A stretch of DNA of 60,535 bases from Candidatus Cloacimonadota bacterium (GCA_030600585.1 JAUVLU010000011.1:1-60535), one strand, 5' to 3'. Counted from the stretch's first letter, positions 44,509 to 52,845 are shown. Translations and numbers: made by a program. Notes: a model not told the origin generated them from the sequence alone.

Positions 44509-45748
44509 TATTAGTACAAATAAATATACTGATTACAGTTGGGATTTTAGAAAAGAGAACACAAAAGGTAACACGCATTGTTTCCACAATTATCCAGCAA
44601 TGATGATACCGCAAATAGCTAATCGATTATTAGAAAATTATGCAACCCACGCAAGTTTATTATTTGATCCGTATTGTGGTACTGGAACATCATTAGTTGA
44701 AGCGAACCTAAGAAATATTAATGCAATAGGAACGGATTTAAACCCACTTGCTATATTAATCGCAAAAACAAAGACGACTTTAATTGATTTAAATAATTTA
44801 TCAGAAAACATCTCCAAATTTCTTACTTATCTAAATGATAGACTTTTTGATACAACTAATATTGAAAAACCTGATTTCAAAAACATAAATTATTGGTTTG
44901 ATGAAAAAGTAATGAAAAATTTAATGATAATTAAATCTTTTATTAAGACATTAGAAGATCAGAAGTTACGAAACTTTTTTAATGTTGCTTTTAGTGAAAC
45001 GGTCAGAGAATCATCTTGGACACGAAATGGTGAATTTAAATTATATCGAATGAACGAGAAACAAATTAGAAAATTTGAACCGAAAGTGTTTGAGTTAATG
45101 ATTAAAAAGTTAGATAGAAATTATTATGGATTAAAAGAATATACTATAAATCTGAAAGGAAATGCAAAATCCATTATATACGATTTTAATACAGTTAAAG
45201 ATATTCCTGATAATTTAATTAATAACGTAGATATTGTGCTTACATCACCACCATACGGAGATTCAAGAACAACCGTTGCTTATGGTCAATTTTCTCGTTT
45301 AGCAAATCAATGGCTTGATATTTCAGAAGCATCAAAAATCGATAATATGTTGATGGGCGGAATTAAGAGAAAAGAATTTAATGAGTTTGAATTTTCTATA
45401 TTGAATAATGTTATCAAAAAGATAGCACAAATTGATAATAAAAGAGCATTAGAAATTAATTCATTTTATTATGATTATTATTTATCAATCAAGAATGTTG
45501 CAAAAACAATAAAGAAAAAAGGTTATGCCTGTTATATCGTTGGTAATCGAACTGTAAAAGGAATAACTTTACCAACTGATGAAATCACAAAAAGTTTCTT
45601 TGAAATGAATGGCTTTAAGCACATCGAAACGATAATTAGAAATATACCGAATAAAAGAATGCCTTCAAAAAATTGTCCTACGAATATAAAAGGAAAAAAA
45701 TCAGCTACAATGTTAAATGAATATATTGTAGTATTACAAAAAAAATAA
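44498..45748 (+). CDS. DNA methyltransferase 2 (N4-cytosine/N6-adenine type)
   Basis: A 416-residue methyltransferase with SAM motif I first (FDPYCGTGTSLVEA near residue 56) and catalytic motif IV much later (VLTSPPYGDSRTT near residue 248). This order differs from the neighbouring enzyme, so it is not a duplicate of it. ATG overlaps the first methyltransferase stop by 11 bases. Two methyltransferases beside an MvaI/BcnI-like nuclease match what is known for BcnI, which has two N4-cytosine methyltransferases; they may methylate the two strands or different sequence variants of the site. Target specificity is inferred. Confidence 0.85.
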   Translation: MINSISTNKYTDYSWDFRKENTKGNTHCFHNYPAMMIPQIANRLLENYATHASLLFDPYCGTGTSLVEANLRNINAIGTDLNPLAILIAKTKTTLIDLNNLSENISKFLTYLNDRLFDTTNIEKPDFKNINYWFDEKVMKNLMIIKSFIKTLEDQKLRNFFNVAFSETVRESSWTRNGEFKLYRMNEKQIRKFEPKVFELMIKKLDRNYYGLKEYTINLKGNAKSIIYDFNTVKDIPDNLINNVDIVLTSPPYGDSRTTVAYGQFSRLANQWLDISEASKIDNMLMGGIKRKEFNEFEFSILNNVIKKIAQIDNKRALEINSFYYDYYLSIKNVAKTIKKKGYACYIVGNRTVKGITLPTDEITKSFFEMNGFKHIETIIRNIPNKRMPSKNCPTNIKGKKSATMLNEYIVVLQKK

Positions 45749-45789
45749 CCGGAAGTTTTTTATAATGCCATCGTAAAGCTTATAAGCCA

Positions 45790-45833
45790 AATAACAAAAA
45801 TTCTTTGACAGAGAAGATCGTTTCGTTTCAAAT
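45790..45833. repeat. direct repeat flanking the GNAT gene, left copy
   Basis: About 44 bases nearly identical to 46304-46346, sharing AATAACAAAA, CTTTGACAGA and TTTCGTTTCAAA with a few substitutions. It contains a TTGACA hexamer. Confidence 0.65.
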
Positions 45834-45835
45834 AA

Positions 45836-46246
45836 CTAAATATCACCCTTTTGAAACGTAAAATTTCTTTTCCCCATTGCCGGCATTCGAGAAAGACCAA
45901 ACTTCTGGTAAAAAGATTGTAGCGGTTCATCACAACAAAGATCAATCATATAAAGTTTACTCAATTTATTCAACATTCTTGTCATGAGTTCTTTTCCAAT
46001 TCCATGTTTTTGGTATTTTGGCAAAACTTCCAAAAGTGGAATATATGCACTTAATATTTTATCTGATATGGCATTAACAAAACCAATCACCTTATTCGTT
46101 TTATCATCGATTGCCAGAATTATAAAGGCACTGTTTTGCAGGATCTGCAAGTGGGTTTCTTGTGATGGAGGATCGGGCCATCCATCAAAGAAACCTTTTA
46201 GTTGTTCAGCTTTTATTCCTTCGGTATCGCTTTTATAAATTATCAT
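45836..46246 (-). CDS. GNAT-family N-acetyltransferase
   Basis: A 136-residue acetyltransferase using acetyl-CoA. Strand beta-4 and motif A are clear: AYIPLLEVLPKYQKHGIGKELMTRML, with the Q-x-x-G-I-G CoA pyrophosphate loop near residue 81. The C-terminus has LQSFYQKFGLSRMPAM. The substrate is unknown. AGGAG precedes the ATG by six bases. It stands alone, bounded by a 44-bp direct repeat on each side, so the gene may have come in or been duplicated as a unit. Confidence 0.85.
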   Translation of the reverse strand: MIIYKSDTEGIKAEQLKGFFDGWPDPPSQETHLQILQNSAFIILAIDDKTNKVIGFVNAISDKILSAYIPLLEVLPKYQKHGIGKELMTRMLNKLSKLYMIDLCCDEPLQSFYQKFGLSRMPAMGKRNFTFQKGDI

Positions 46247-46303
46247 TTAGTGCTCCTGTTTATGAAAACAAATCCAAATTTGCAAAAATGAAATTATTGA
46301 GTC

Positions 46304-46346
46304 AATAACAAAATATCTTTGACAGAAAAGATCATTTCGTTTCAAA
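46304..46346. repeat. direct repeat flanking the GNAT gene, right copy
   Basis: Partner of 45790-45833. A weaker relative (TTGACA ... TTCGTTTCAAAT) lies near 46574-46607. Confidence 0.65.
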
Positions 46347-46617
46347 AATCAACTCAAAGACGGAATACGGTTATTTCATCTGTAGAAATTCAAATTTACT
46401 GCACTTTTTTAATTACTCACAAATTTTTTGTGTATACCCTTAAATGTAATATGATGGTTTAGTCATGCTGAAATGTTCCATTCAGATTTAAACCTCCGAT
46501 AATTCCACTAAGTATGCAAATTCATTTACCACAACACATTTAGCTGTTGGAATATTTCAGAAAAATAAAGAAATTCTTGACACTTCCATGCTCCTAAATT
46601 CGTTTCAAATTAAAAGT

Positions 46618-46737
46618 GTCCGAAATTTATTTTTCTAAGGTTTTATGCTAAGAAAGTAAATCGATAGGGTTTGGTTGGAAACTACTTTGCCTCCCGCGTT
46701 TGGAAAGGATATTCATTAAAAAACAAATAGGGAGGGG
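46618..46737 (+). promoter_or_regulatory. structured leader of the aldehyde oxidoreductase gene, possible Moco/Tuco-type riboswitch
   Basis: The leader holds GGTTGGAAACTACTTTGCC, then CTCCCGCGTTTGGAAAGG, and ends in the ribosome site GGGAGGGG. CCTCCC at 46690-46695 is exactly complementary to GGGAGG at 46730-46735, so the ribosome site could be masked. Conserved GCCUCCC and GGAAA blocks recall, from memory, molybdenum/tungsten cofactor RNAs, which control this class of gene. I could not align it; treat as a hypothesis. The remaining gap 46347-46617 shows nothing else convincing. Confidence 0.35.
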
Positions 46738-46739
46738 AA

Positions 46740-48530
46740 ATGAAAGCTTATGCAGGAAAAATCTTAAGAATTAATCTTACAAATGGAGAAATTAAGAAGG
46801 AAGATCTTGATCCAAAAGTAGCGGCAAAATTTATCGGTGGAAGAGGATTGGGAACATACATCCTCTCGAAAGAGATAGACCCAAAAATCGATGCTCTTTC
46901 TGAAGGAAACAAACTCATCTTCGTAACAGGACCATTAACGGCTGCTCCTGTGCCTACAAGCGGCAGATTCATGGTCGTTACCAAATCTCCTTTGACGGGA
47001 ACCGTTGCATGCTCCAACTCAGGCGGATATTGGGGAGCAGAATTAAAAACGGCTGGATATGATCTCATCATTTTAGAAGGTAAATCAGAAAAACCTGTTT
47101 TCTTGCAAATTGAAGACGATAAAGTAGAATTAAAAGACGCTTCTCATCTCTGGGGAAAACTTGTCGGAGAGACAACCGATATTTTAGAGAGTGAAAGTGC
47201 TCCCAAATCAAAAGTTCTGGCTATTGGACCTGCCGGTGAAAAACTTTCAGTAATTGCATCCGTCATGAACGATCGTTACAGAGCAGCAGGAAGAAGCGGT
47301 GTCGGAGCTGTAATGGGCAGCAAAAATTTCAAAGCTATCGTGGTAAAAGGCAGCGGTAAAGTGGAAGTTGCCAATGAAGAAGAACTGAAAACCGTAAACA
47401 AAAAATGGTTACAGAAACTAAAAGATGATGGCATTACGGGTACTGGATTACCCACTTATGGCACAGCGGTACTTGTTAATGTTATTAACGAAAGTGGCGT
47501 TTTCCCGGTCAATAATTTCCAAGATGCATATTTGGAAGATACTGAACAAATTTCAGGTGAGACTCTTACTAATAATTATATGCTCAAAAAAGATCCTTGT
47601 TACAGATGCCCTATCGCTTGCGGTAGATATTGTAAAGCCGATGAGATCGAAGGCGGCGGACCTGAATATGAAACAGTGTGGGCATACAGTGCCGACTGCG
47701 GAGTTAACGATCTGAAAGCTGTGATCAAAGCAAATTTCTGGTGCAATGAATATGGGTTAGATACCATCTCCGCCGGATGTACTATTGCAGCAGCAATGGA
47801 ATTGTATCAAAAGGGAATTATAAAAGACCAAGAACTCGAAGGCAGTCCATTAGAATTTGGGAATCCAAATTCGATTGTTGATTGGACGATCAAGATGGGC
47901 AAAAGAGAAGGTCTTGGAGATAAATTGGCTATGGGTTCATACAAACTTTGTGAGAGTTATGGACATCCTGAGATTTCAATGAGCATTAAAAAACAAGAAA
48001 TCCCAGCCTATGATCCACGTGGAATTCAAGGTATGGGTTTACAGTATGCAACTTCCAACAGAGGTGGTTGTCATGTGCGCGGTTACTTGATCGCTCCGGA
48101 ATTATTGGCTCATCCTGAAGCCATTGACAGATTCTCTTTAGATGGCAAGGCAACATGGGTAAAGATCTTCCAGGATTTTACAGCAACGATCGACTCTCTT
48201 GGATTATGCCTTTTCACATCTTTTGCTTGTGGTGCCGATGATTTTGCTGAACTTATTAATGCCGTTGCAGGAACAAATCATGATGCCAATAGTATTTTGG
48301 AAGCCGGTGAGAGAATTTGGAATATGGAAAAAGTATTTAACTTAGCAGCAGGTGTTGCTCCGGGCGAAGACAAACTTCCAAAAAGATTATTAGAAGAGGG
48401 AATTCCAAGTGGACCATCTAAGGGCTGGGTACACAAATTAGGCGAACTCCTTCCTTCCTATTACAAAGAAAGAGGCTGGGACGAACAAGGTATTCCCACT
48501 AAAGAAAAACTTGAAAAATTAGGTTTATAG
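46740..48530 (+). CDS. aor: tungsten-type aldehyde:ferredoxin oxidoreductase
   Basis: AOR oxidises aldehydes to acids with ferredoxin, using a tungsto-bispterin and a 4Fe-4S cluster, in the anaerobic cytoplasm. The 596-residue protein starts with the typical GKILRINLTNGEI and IGGRGLGTYIL. GRFMVVTKSPLTG lies near 76 and AGRSGVGAVMGSKNFKAI near 182. The cluster ligands appear as CYRCPIACGRYC near residue 286, with the last cysteine near 488 (LGLCLF). EYETVWAYSADCGV and GLDTISAGCTIAAAMELY are pterin-site segments. The ribosome site is very strong (GGGAGGGG). It stands alone between a structured leader and a terminator. Substrate is unknown. Confidence 0.92.
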   Translation: MKAYAGKILRINLTNGEIKKEDLDPKVAAKFIGGRGLGTYILSKEIDPKIDALSEGNKLIFVTGPLTAAPVPTSGRFMVVTKSPLTGTVACSNSGGYWGAELKTAGYDLIILEGKSEKPVFLQIEDDKVELKDASHLWGKLVGETTDILESESAPKSKVLAIGPAGEKLSVIASVMNDRYRAAGRSGVGAVMGSKNFKAIVVKGSGKVEVANEEELKTVNKKWLQKLKDDGITGTGLPTYGTAVLVNVINESGVFPVNNFQDAYLEDTEQISGETLTNNYMLKKDPCYRCPIACGRYCKADEIEGGGPEYETVWAYSADCGVNDLKAVIKANFWCNEYGLDTISAGCTIAAAMELYQKGIIKDQELEGSPLEFGNPNSIVDWTIKMGKREGLGDKLAMGSYKLCESYGHPEISMSIKKQEIPAYDPRGIQGMGLQYATSNRGGCHVRGYLIAPELLAHPEAIDRFSLDGKATWVKIFQDFTATIDSLGLCLFTSFACGADDFAELINAVAGTNHDANSILEAGERIWNMEKVFNLAAGVAPGEDKLPKRLLEEGIPSGPSKGWVHKLGELLPSYYKERGWDEQGIPTKEKLEKLGL

Positions 48531-48543
48531 ATACAGCCTTATA

Positions 48544-48582
48544 CTCCCACCTCGATCTAACTCGAGGTGGGAGTTTATTTTT
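48544..48582 (+). terminator. strong Rho-independent terminator after aor
   Basis: Perfect 12-bp arms CTCCCACCTCGA and TCGAGGTGGGAG, a six-base loop, then TTTATTTTT. It lies 13 bases after the aor stop. Confidence 0.92.
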
Positions 48583-48689
48583 GGAGCAACAATGATCAAG
48601 ACAGAAAGAATTATGATAGAATATGTTTTTTATACTTGATTCGTCACGAGTTATCGGGACAGTGGAATACACCAAGGCGTACAGGTGTT

Positions 48690-48815
48690 GATTAATGTTT
48701 GGCAGCTGCGGTATCGGTACGATCACGCCTGGAAACGAACCAACCAAAGTTTGAATCGGTACGATTCAGCCCAAACAAACCACCCAGCCTACCCGCTGAC
48801 ACGCTTGTTATTCCC
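48690..48815 (-). other. attC-like recombination site B1
   Basis: On the minus strand it starts GGGAATAACAAGCGTG, nearly complementary (one mismatch) to TTATGCCC at the cassette start (about 49908). It ends GCCAAACATTAATC, closely matching the end of element A1 (GCCACACATTA). The centre has TGAATCGTACCGATTCA (48752-48768) and TTTGGTTGGTT, both shared with A1. Length is about 126 bp. No further cassette is recognisable beyond it; 48583-48689 holds nothing else I can name. Confidence 0.58.
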
Positions 48816-48844
48816 AATTAAATTCATAATTTGTATAGACACAA

Positions 48845-49423
48845 TTAATCTTGATTTAATCTATTTTTATAATACTCAATCATTATTGTTTGCAACTCAA
48901 CTTGTTGCTTTATTTGAGCGTCATCTTGAATAAAAGTAATTGGAAGTGAATTTTCACCTGATAGAATCTCAATTAGGCCTTTTCTCAAATTTTCTTGTTC
49001 TCTTTCAACAGTTGCATGACCAATTGGAGAATAAATGTTTCTTTTAATCAGAACTTTATCAAAATTATATCCTAATGACTTTCCCATTTCATATAATAAA
49101 TTTGATAACAAGTCTTCATTTTTCGAAATCCAAAGAGATAAGTCTTTATCCTCCACTTTTTGGAGTAAGTTATCAAAATATTCCTTCCAAGCTATAATGA
49201 CTGTATTATGCTTTTTATTATCAGAAAATTCTAAGTCAATTCTATTTAAAGCTTCAACATGAGCATGTGAAAGTGGAGCACCACGAGTTGCTATTAATGT
49301 TTTAAAAACTGATAACTTTCTATTGCTCTTTTCTCTGTTCCTTGCTAACATTTTTTCAATTTGAACAGCTGCAATTGGACCAATTATTATAGCAAGAATT
49401 GTTAAAATATTTGCTAATTCCAT
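48845..49423 (-). CDS. DUF6680-like membrane-anchored protein (cassette B1, gene 2)
   Basis: A 192-residue protein with one N-terminal membrane helix (ILTILAIIIGPIAAVQI) and a cytoplasmic domain. It carries KLSVFKTLIATRGAPLSHAHVEALNRIDLEF near residues 36-66, a pattern I associate with the DUF6680 family. The function of that family is unknown. GAGAGG lies before the ATG, inside the end of the GIY-YIG gene, whose stop is two bases upstream. The gene ends 30 bases before the attC-like element, so cassette boundaries frame the pair tightly. Confidence 0.65.
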   Translation of the reverse strand: MELANILTILAIIIGPIAAVQIEKMLARNREKSNRKLSVFKTLIATRGAPLSHAHVEALNRIDLEFSDNKKHNTVIIAWKEYFDNLLQKVEDKDLSLWISKNEDLLSNLLYEMGKSLGYNFDKVLIKRNIYSPIGHATVEREQENLRKGLIEILSGENSLPITFIQDDAQIKQQVELQTIMIEYYKNRLNQD

Positions 49424-49425
49424 AT

Positions 49426-49848
49426 CTAATTCCTCTCAACAATATTTGATGTTCTTATAAATTTGTGATTCCCCGTGCAATTAACAATTGTTTTATCAAA
49501 TGGAAACGCATTTTTAAATTCTGTATTTTCTGGTGGTTGATTTGAATTAATTAATGCTGCTTCAACTCTTTCATTGTATTGTTTGTCAACAAATGTGTAA
49601 CAAATACAGATTTGTTCTTCTTTTTTTAGGTAAGAAAGGAAATCATTCCATTTTTCATGCTTGTTGAGCCTTTCATATAAGTCATCAGCCTTACCAATAT
49701 AAATAAGTTGTTTTAAGTTCACAGAATCTTTATCTTCGTTGTAAACACACCGATAAATTCCATAAACTCCCGAATTTGCAGATATAGATTTAATCCCTCT
49801 TTGAAGTCTATAACCTTTAAATTCTTGATTAAATTGTTTCTCAGCCAT
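49426..49848 (-). CDS. GIY-YIG nuclease-fold protein (cassette B1, gene 1)
   Basis: A 140-residue protein with the GIY-YIG core: SGVYGIYRCVYN near 26 and LIYIGKADDLYERLNKHEKW near 48, where tyrosine and arginine of the active site are present. NERVEAALINSNQPPENTEF near 93 holds the metal-binding glutamate and a terminal asparagine. This suggests a small nickase or nuclease; the substrate is unknown. GGAGG precedes the ATG. It is the first gene of cassette B1, beginning about 60 bases after the cassette start, and is followed by the membrane-anchored DUF6680-like gene. Confidence 0.8.
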   Translation of the reverse strand: MAEKQFNQEFKGYRLQRGIKSISANSGVYGIYRCVYNEDKDSVNLKQLIYIGKADDLYERLNKHEKWNDFLSYLKKEEQICICYTFVDKQYNERVEAALINSNQPPENTEFKNAFPFDKTIVNCTGNHKFIRTSNIVERN

Positions 49849-49900
49849 TTTACCTCCTTAGATTTACCTTATTTTATAAGACTTTATAACATTTAGTTTT

Positions 49901-50008
49901 GGGCATAACGGCGGCGTGCCACGCCCACCGAAATGGTATACATAACCAACTTATAGATATGATAAAAATAGGTATACAATAACTTTTTTGTAAGTTATTG
50001 TATACCAT
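49901..50008 (-). other. attI-like junction and identical block, copy B
   Basis: Bases 49925-50008 equal 6703-6786 exactly. The hairpin (arms GGTATACAATAACTT) lies at 49971-50006. On the minus strand the block leads into GGCACGCCGCCGTTATGCCC, where cassette B1 begins after the G. Confidence 0.5.
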
Positions 50009-50009
50009 A

Positions 50010-50204
50010 TCAATCCTCAATATCAATATCTAAATTATCAAGTGGACTCTTAATTTTACTGAGTCCTATTTTCTTTATATGTGTATATCTCTCAGTTGCC
50101 TGCACCGTAGTTTTGAAAAAATGTATCGGTATTTTTAAATTCTTATGTCCCCAAATCTTCTGATTAAATTTCAAATCTTCTCTCCAAAATTCTAATGTTG
50201 CAAA
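50010..50204 (-). pseudogene. C-terminal relic of an IntI-like tyrosine recombinase, copy B
   Basis: The frame reads TLEFWREDLKFNQKIWGHKN, then LKIPIHFFKTTVQA, then TERYTHIKKIGLSKIKSPLD and NLDIDIED before TGA. It has the same length, the same 11-codon insert and the same closing TAA just upstream (50205-50207) as copy A, but more substitutions in conserved places (LGH to WGH, EIYTH to ERYTH). So both copies derive from one truncated ancestor, or were truncated before duplication. Confidence 0.62.
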
Positions 50205-50485
50205 TTATTTTTTAAAATCAAAACCGAATTTGTAAATATTATTATTAGGTGTCAATTAGAAACTTTGAACTTCTCGATTCACACTCTCTCCGCTCGCTGC
50301 ATATCAATTCTTTCAGCGGCATCTAATGATCCCTCTCTTGCGTTTGAAGAGAGGGATAGCAGGGTGAGTTAATTTTTCTTGCGGCTTCTTTATACTTTCG
50401 CTATCCTTCCCCGATTTTCGGGGCTCAGGATGACAATATCTTTTTCAGCAGTTGCCTTTCTTTGCGTACTTAGCGGCAAATTATT
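50205..50485. other. gene-free repeat stretch downstream of glnA
   Basis: Continues the duplication shared with 6982-7500: AAACCGAATTTG and GGTGTCAATTAGAAA, then GAGAGGGATAGCAGGGTGAG near 50351 and TTTCTTTGCGTACTTAGCG near 50457. CCCCGATTTTCGGGG near 50410 is a short hairpin. No gene seen. Confidence 0.45.
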
Positions 50486-51910
50486 TTACAAACTATAATA
50501 AAGATTCATCTCGAATGGATGCGGTCTGTTATTCACGGCGACTACTTCTTTCATTTTTTCAGTAATCCATGTATCGATGAGTTCTTCATTAAAAACATCT
50601 CCGGCAAGTAGATAATCGTGATCTCCCTTCAACGCTTCTAATGCCTCTTCCAGACTAGTTGGAATTGAGTGCAGTTTAGCTTGTTGTTCTTCACTCCATG
50701 CAAACACATTATCATTAAAAGGACCGTAACCGTTTTCTTTGGTCGGCATGATCTTATTCTTAATACCGTCTAATCCTGCCATTAAAAGAGCACTCATTGC
50801 CAGATAATAATTACAGGTTCCATCGCCAGTTCGGAATTCAATACGTTTCGTTTCCTTACTTGTGGCATATTTTGGAATTCTTATCGCGGCGCTGCGGTTG
50901 GCAAGTCCGAAGAAGAGTTTTACGGGAGCTTCAAATCCGGGAAGTAAGCGTTTGAATGAGTTTGTACTTGGATTTGTGAATGCGGTTAGAGAGCGTCCGT
51001 GTTTCAATATCCCGCCAATAAAATAAAGAGCTTCATCGCTCAGGTCAGCGAAATTTCCTTTTTTATAGAATATATTTTCACCCTTTTTTCTTAGTTGGAT
51101 GTGGAAGTGCATCCCGTTTCCTGCTTCTTCATAAATTGGTTTCGGCATGAAGGTTGCGGTAAGCTCATTTTCCAGAGCGCAGTTATGGATAATATCTTTT
51201 ATGTACATCATCTTATCGGTGATCATTCCAAATTCCAGAAGTTCGGTTTCTATTTCCTGCTGAGAAGATAATCCCACTTCATGGTGGTGATACCTTATAG
51301 GACAGCCAATATCTTCGATAAGTTGAACCATCTCTTCCCGCACATCCGCGTATTTATCGAATGGAACATCAATGTGATAACCTTTTCTGTTTGCGACAGC
51401 AGTTCCATCAACATCTTTATAACCGCCGGGAAGATCATTTTTATTCTCTGCAGAAGTAAATTTATAACCGGCAGCAAATTTCCCATTATCAATTATCGCC
51501 TCATTAAAGAGATAAAATTCAAATTCGGGTATCCAATAAGATTCGTCGGCAATTTCTGTTTCTTCCAAATATTTTTGTGCTCTTTTTGCCAGACTTCGCG
51601 GATCTTTCTTCACACCGATTCGTGTGTCTGCATCACAAATATAAGAAAGCATTCGCAGGGTTGGATGATATGTGAACGGATCGACGATAGCAGTTGAAAT
51701 ATCGGGAATAAGTATCATATCGCCGGCTTCAACAGATTTCATTCCGGGAATACTTGAGCCGTCAAACGGAATTCCATTTTTAAGAACGTATTCCAGTTTT
51801 CTTGCCGGGCAGGATATATGATACCAGTTTCCAGCCAGATCGGAATATTTCAGATCTAATGTCCTGATCTGATTTTCATCAATAAGATTTTTTACTTCTT
51901 GTAAATTCAT
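50486..51910 (-). CDS. glnA: glutamine synthetase type I
   Basis: GlnA makes glutamine from glutamate, ammonia and ATP. The 474-residue protein has the N-terminal beta-grasp with LDLKYSDLAGNWYHIS and NGIPFDGSSIPG near residue 46. The catalytic-domain motifs are PEFEFYLF near 128, HHHEVGLSSQQEIE near 208, and the ATP-site FMPKPIYEEAGNGMHFH near 256. NRSAAIRIP lies near 341. The end RPHPFEMNLYYSL carries NLY around the position that is adenylylated in some GSI enzymes, but the usual downstream context is absent. GGAG lies seven bases before the ATG. It is transcribed alone; no GlnK or GlnR gene is adjacent. Confidence 0.95.
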   Translation of the reverse strand: MNLQEVKNLIDENQIRTLDLKYSDLAGNWYHISCPARKLEYVLKNGIPFDGSSIPGMKSVEAGDMILIPDISTAIVDPFTYHPTLRMLSYICDADTRIGVKKDPRSLAKRAQKYLEETEIADESYWIPEFEFYLFNEAIIDNGKFAAGYKFTSAENKNDLPGGYKDVDGTAVANRKGYHIDVPFDKYADVREEMVQLIEDIGCPIRYHHHEVGLSSQQEIETELLEFGMITDKMMYIKDIIHNCALENELTATFMPKPIYEEAGNGMHFHIQLRKKGENIFYKKGNFADLSDEALYFIGGILKHGRSLTAFTNPSTNSFKRLLPGFEAPVKLFFGLANRSAAIRIPKYATSKETKRIEFRTGDGTCNYYLAMSALLMAGLDGIKNKIMPTKENGYGPFNDNVFAWSEEQQAKLHSIPTSLEEALEALKGDHDYLLAGDVFNEELIDTWITEKMKEVVAVNNRPHPFEMNLYYSL

Positions 51911-52136
51911 AATTTATCTCCATCTATTTATTATATCTTTAACTTTTTATCATTGCGATAAGTTCCTTTCACTTTCCGAAGCTTCCCAAAAAGGAATTCT
52001 CTCAATTAAGATTCGGAAAGTTTTCTCACAACTGTATTTTCCAATTCGACACCATTTCAACCTTCCAAATCTTCTTACATAAGAAAAACTTTGGAAGAAA
52101 AGCTTCGGAAGGAAAATAAGATAACTCGCAAAGACA

Positions 52137-52787
52137 TTATAGGGTTATCCCTGTTAAAAGTTTTAAGAAAAAATTCAACGGCGGCATAATTATTGCCCCG
52201 ATTATATTAAGTTTAAAAATAAATGATACTGCAAATATTATCATTAAAATTTGAGCACCTTTTCTCTCTTGTGCGGTATATTTGTAATAAGCTTCGTCAG
52301 ATAAAAATCCACCCAGAATTTTCGATCCGTCCATCGGCGGGATCGGGATCAAGTTGAAAATACCCAATGCCAGATTTATTAGGATTGCATATACAAGCAT
52401 ACTTGTAAAAAATTGTGCAAGCATTGAACCCGAATAAAGAATATTGGGATTTGCTGCTTTCAACAGATTAAAAACAACTGAAAGAATGATAGCCATTACA
52501 AAATTGGAAACAGGTCCGGCTGCTGCGGTAATAGCCATATCTCTCTTTTGATTTTTGAAATTATAGGGATTTACAGGAACAGGTTTTGCCCAGCCGATAT
52601 GAACAATGAACAACATCAATAAACCAATCGGATCGATGTGAGAAATTGGATTTAAAGTAAGCCTGCCGGCACGTTTTGCTGTATCGTCTCCAAGTAAATA
52701 CGCTACATAACCATGACTGAATTCATGTATTGTAAGTGTAATAAGTAAAATTGGTATCTGTATTAATAACTGAATTATTGTATTCAT
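52137..52787 (-). CDS. M50-family site-2-type intramembrane zinc protease
   Basis: A 216-residue polytopic membrane protein with the zinc motif H21-E-F-S-H25 in the first helix and the second metal site NLIPIPPMDGSKILGG near 145. ILLITLTIHEFSHGYVAYLLGDDTAKRAGRLTLNP is the pattern of the short S2P/M50 group, which lacks PDZ domains and is often found in anaerobes and archaea. The substrate is unknown. AGAGGAAATA precedes the ATG. The 226-bp gap before glnA holds short inverted repeats (CTTTCCGAA and TTCGGAAAG) but no gene. Confidence 0.9.
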   Translation of the reverse strand: MNTIIQLLIQIPILLITLTIHEFSHGYVAYLLGDDTAKRAGRLTLNPISHIDPIGLLMLFIVHIGWAKPVPVNPYNFKNQKRDMAITAAAGPVSNFVMAIILSVVFNLLKAANPNILYSGSMLAQFFTSMLVYAILINLALGIFNLIPIPPMDGSKILGGFLSDEAYYKYTAQERKGAQILMIIFAVSFIFKLNIIGAIIMPPLNFFLKLLTGITL

Positions 52788-52822
52788 TATTTCCTCTTAA
52801 TTATTACCTTGCGAACGGTGTA

Positions 52823-52845
52823 TCGGCTTGAGTAGCAAACGATGC
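52823..52845. repeat. short dispersed palindromic repeat, copy 4
   Basis: TCGGCTTGAGTAGCAAACG, a degenerate copy of the 2591-2615 element, upstream of the M50 gene. Confidence 0.4.

Noticed and set aside
48591-48638. 15-codon open frame after the aor terminator
   Set aside because: Too short and unsupported, although GGAG precedes it.
51281-51697. 138-codon frame antisense to glnA
   Set aside because: glnA is unambiguous across this stretch.
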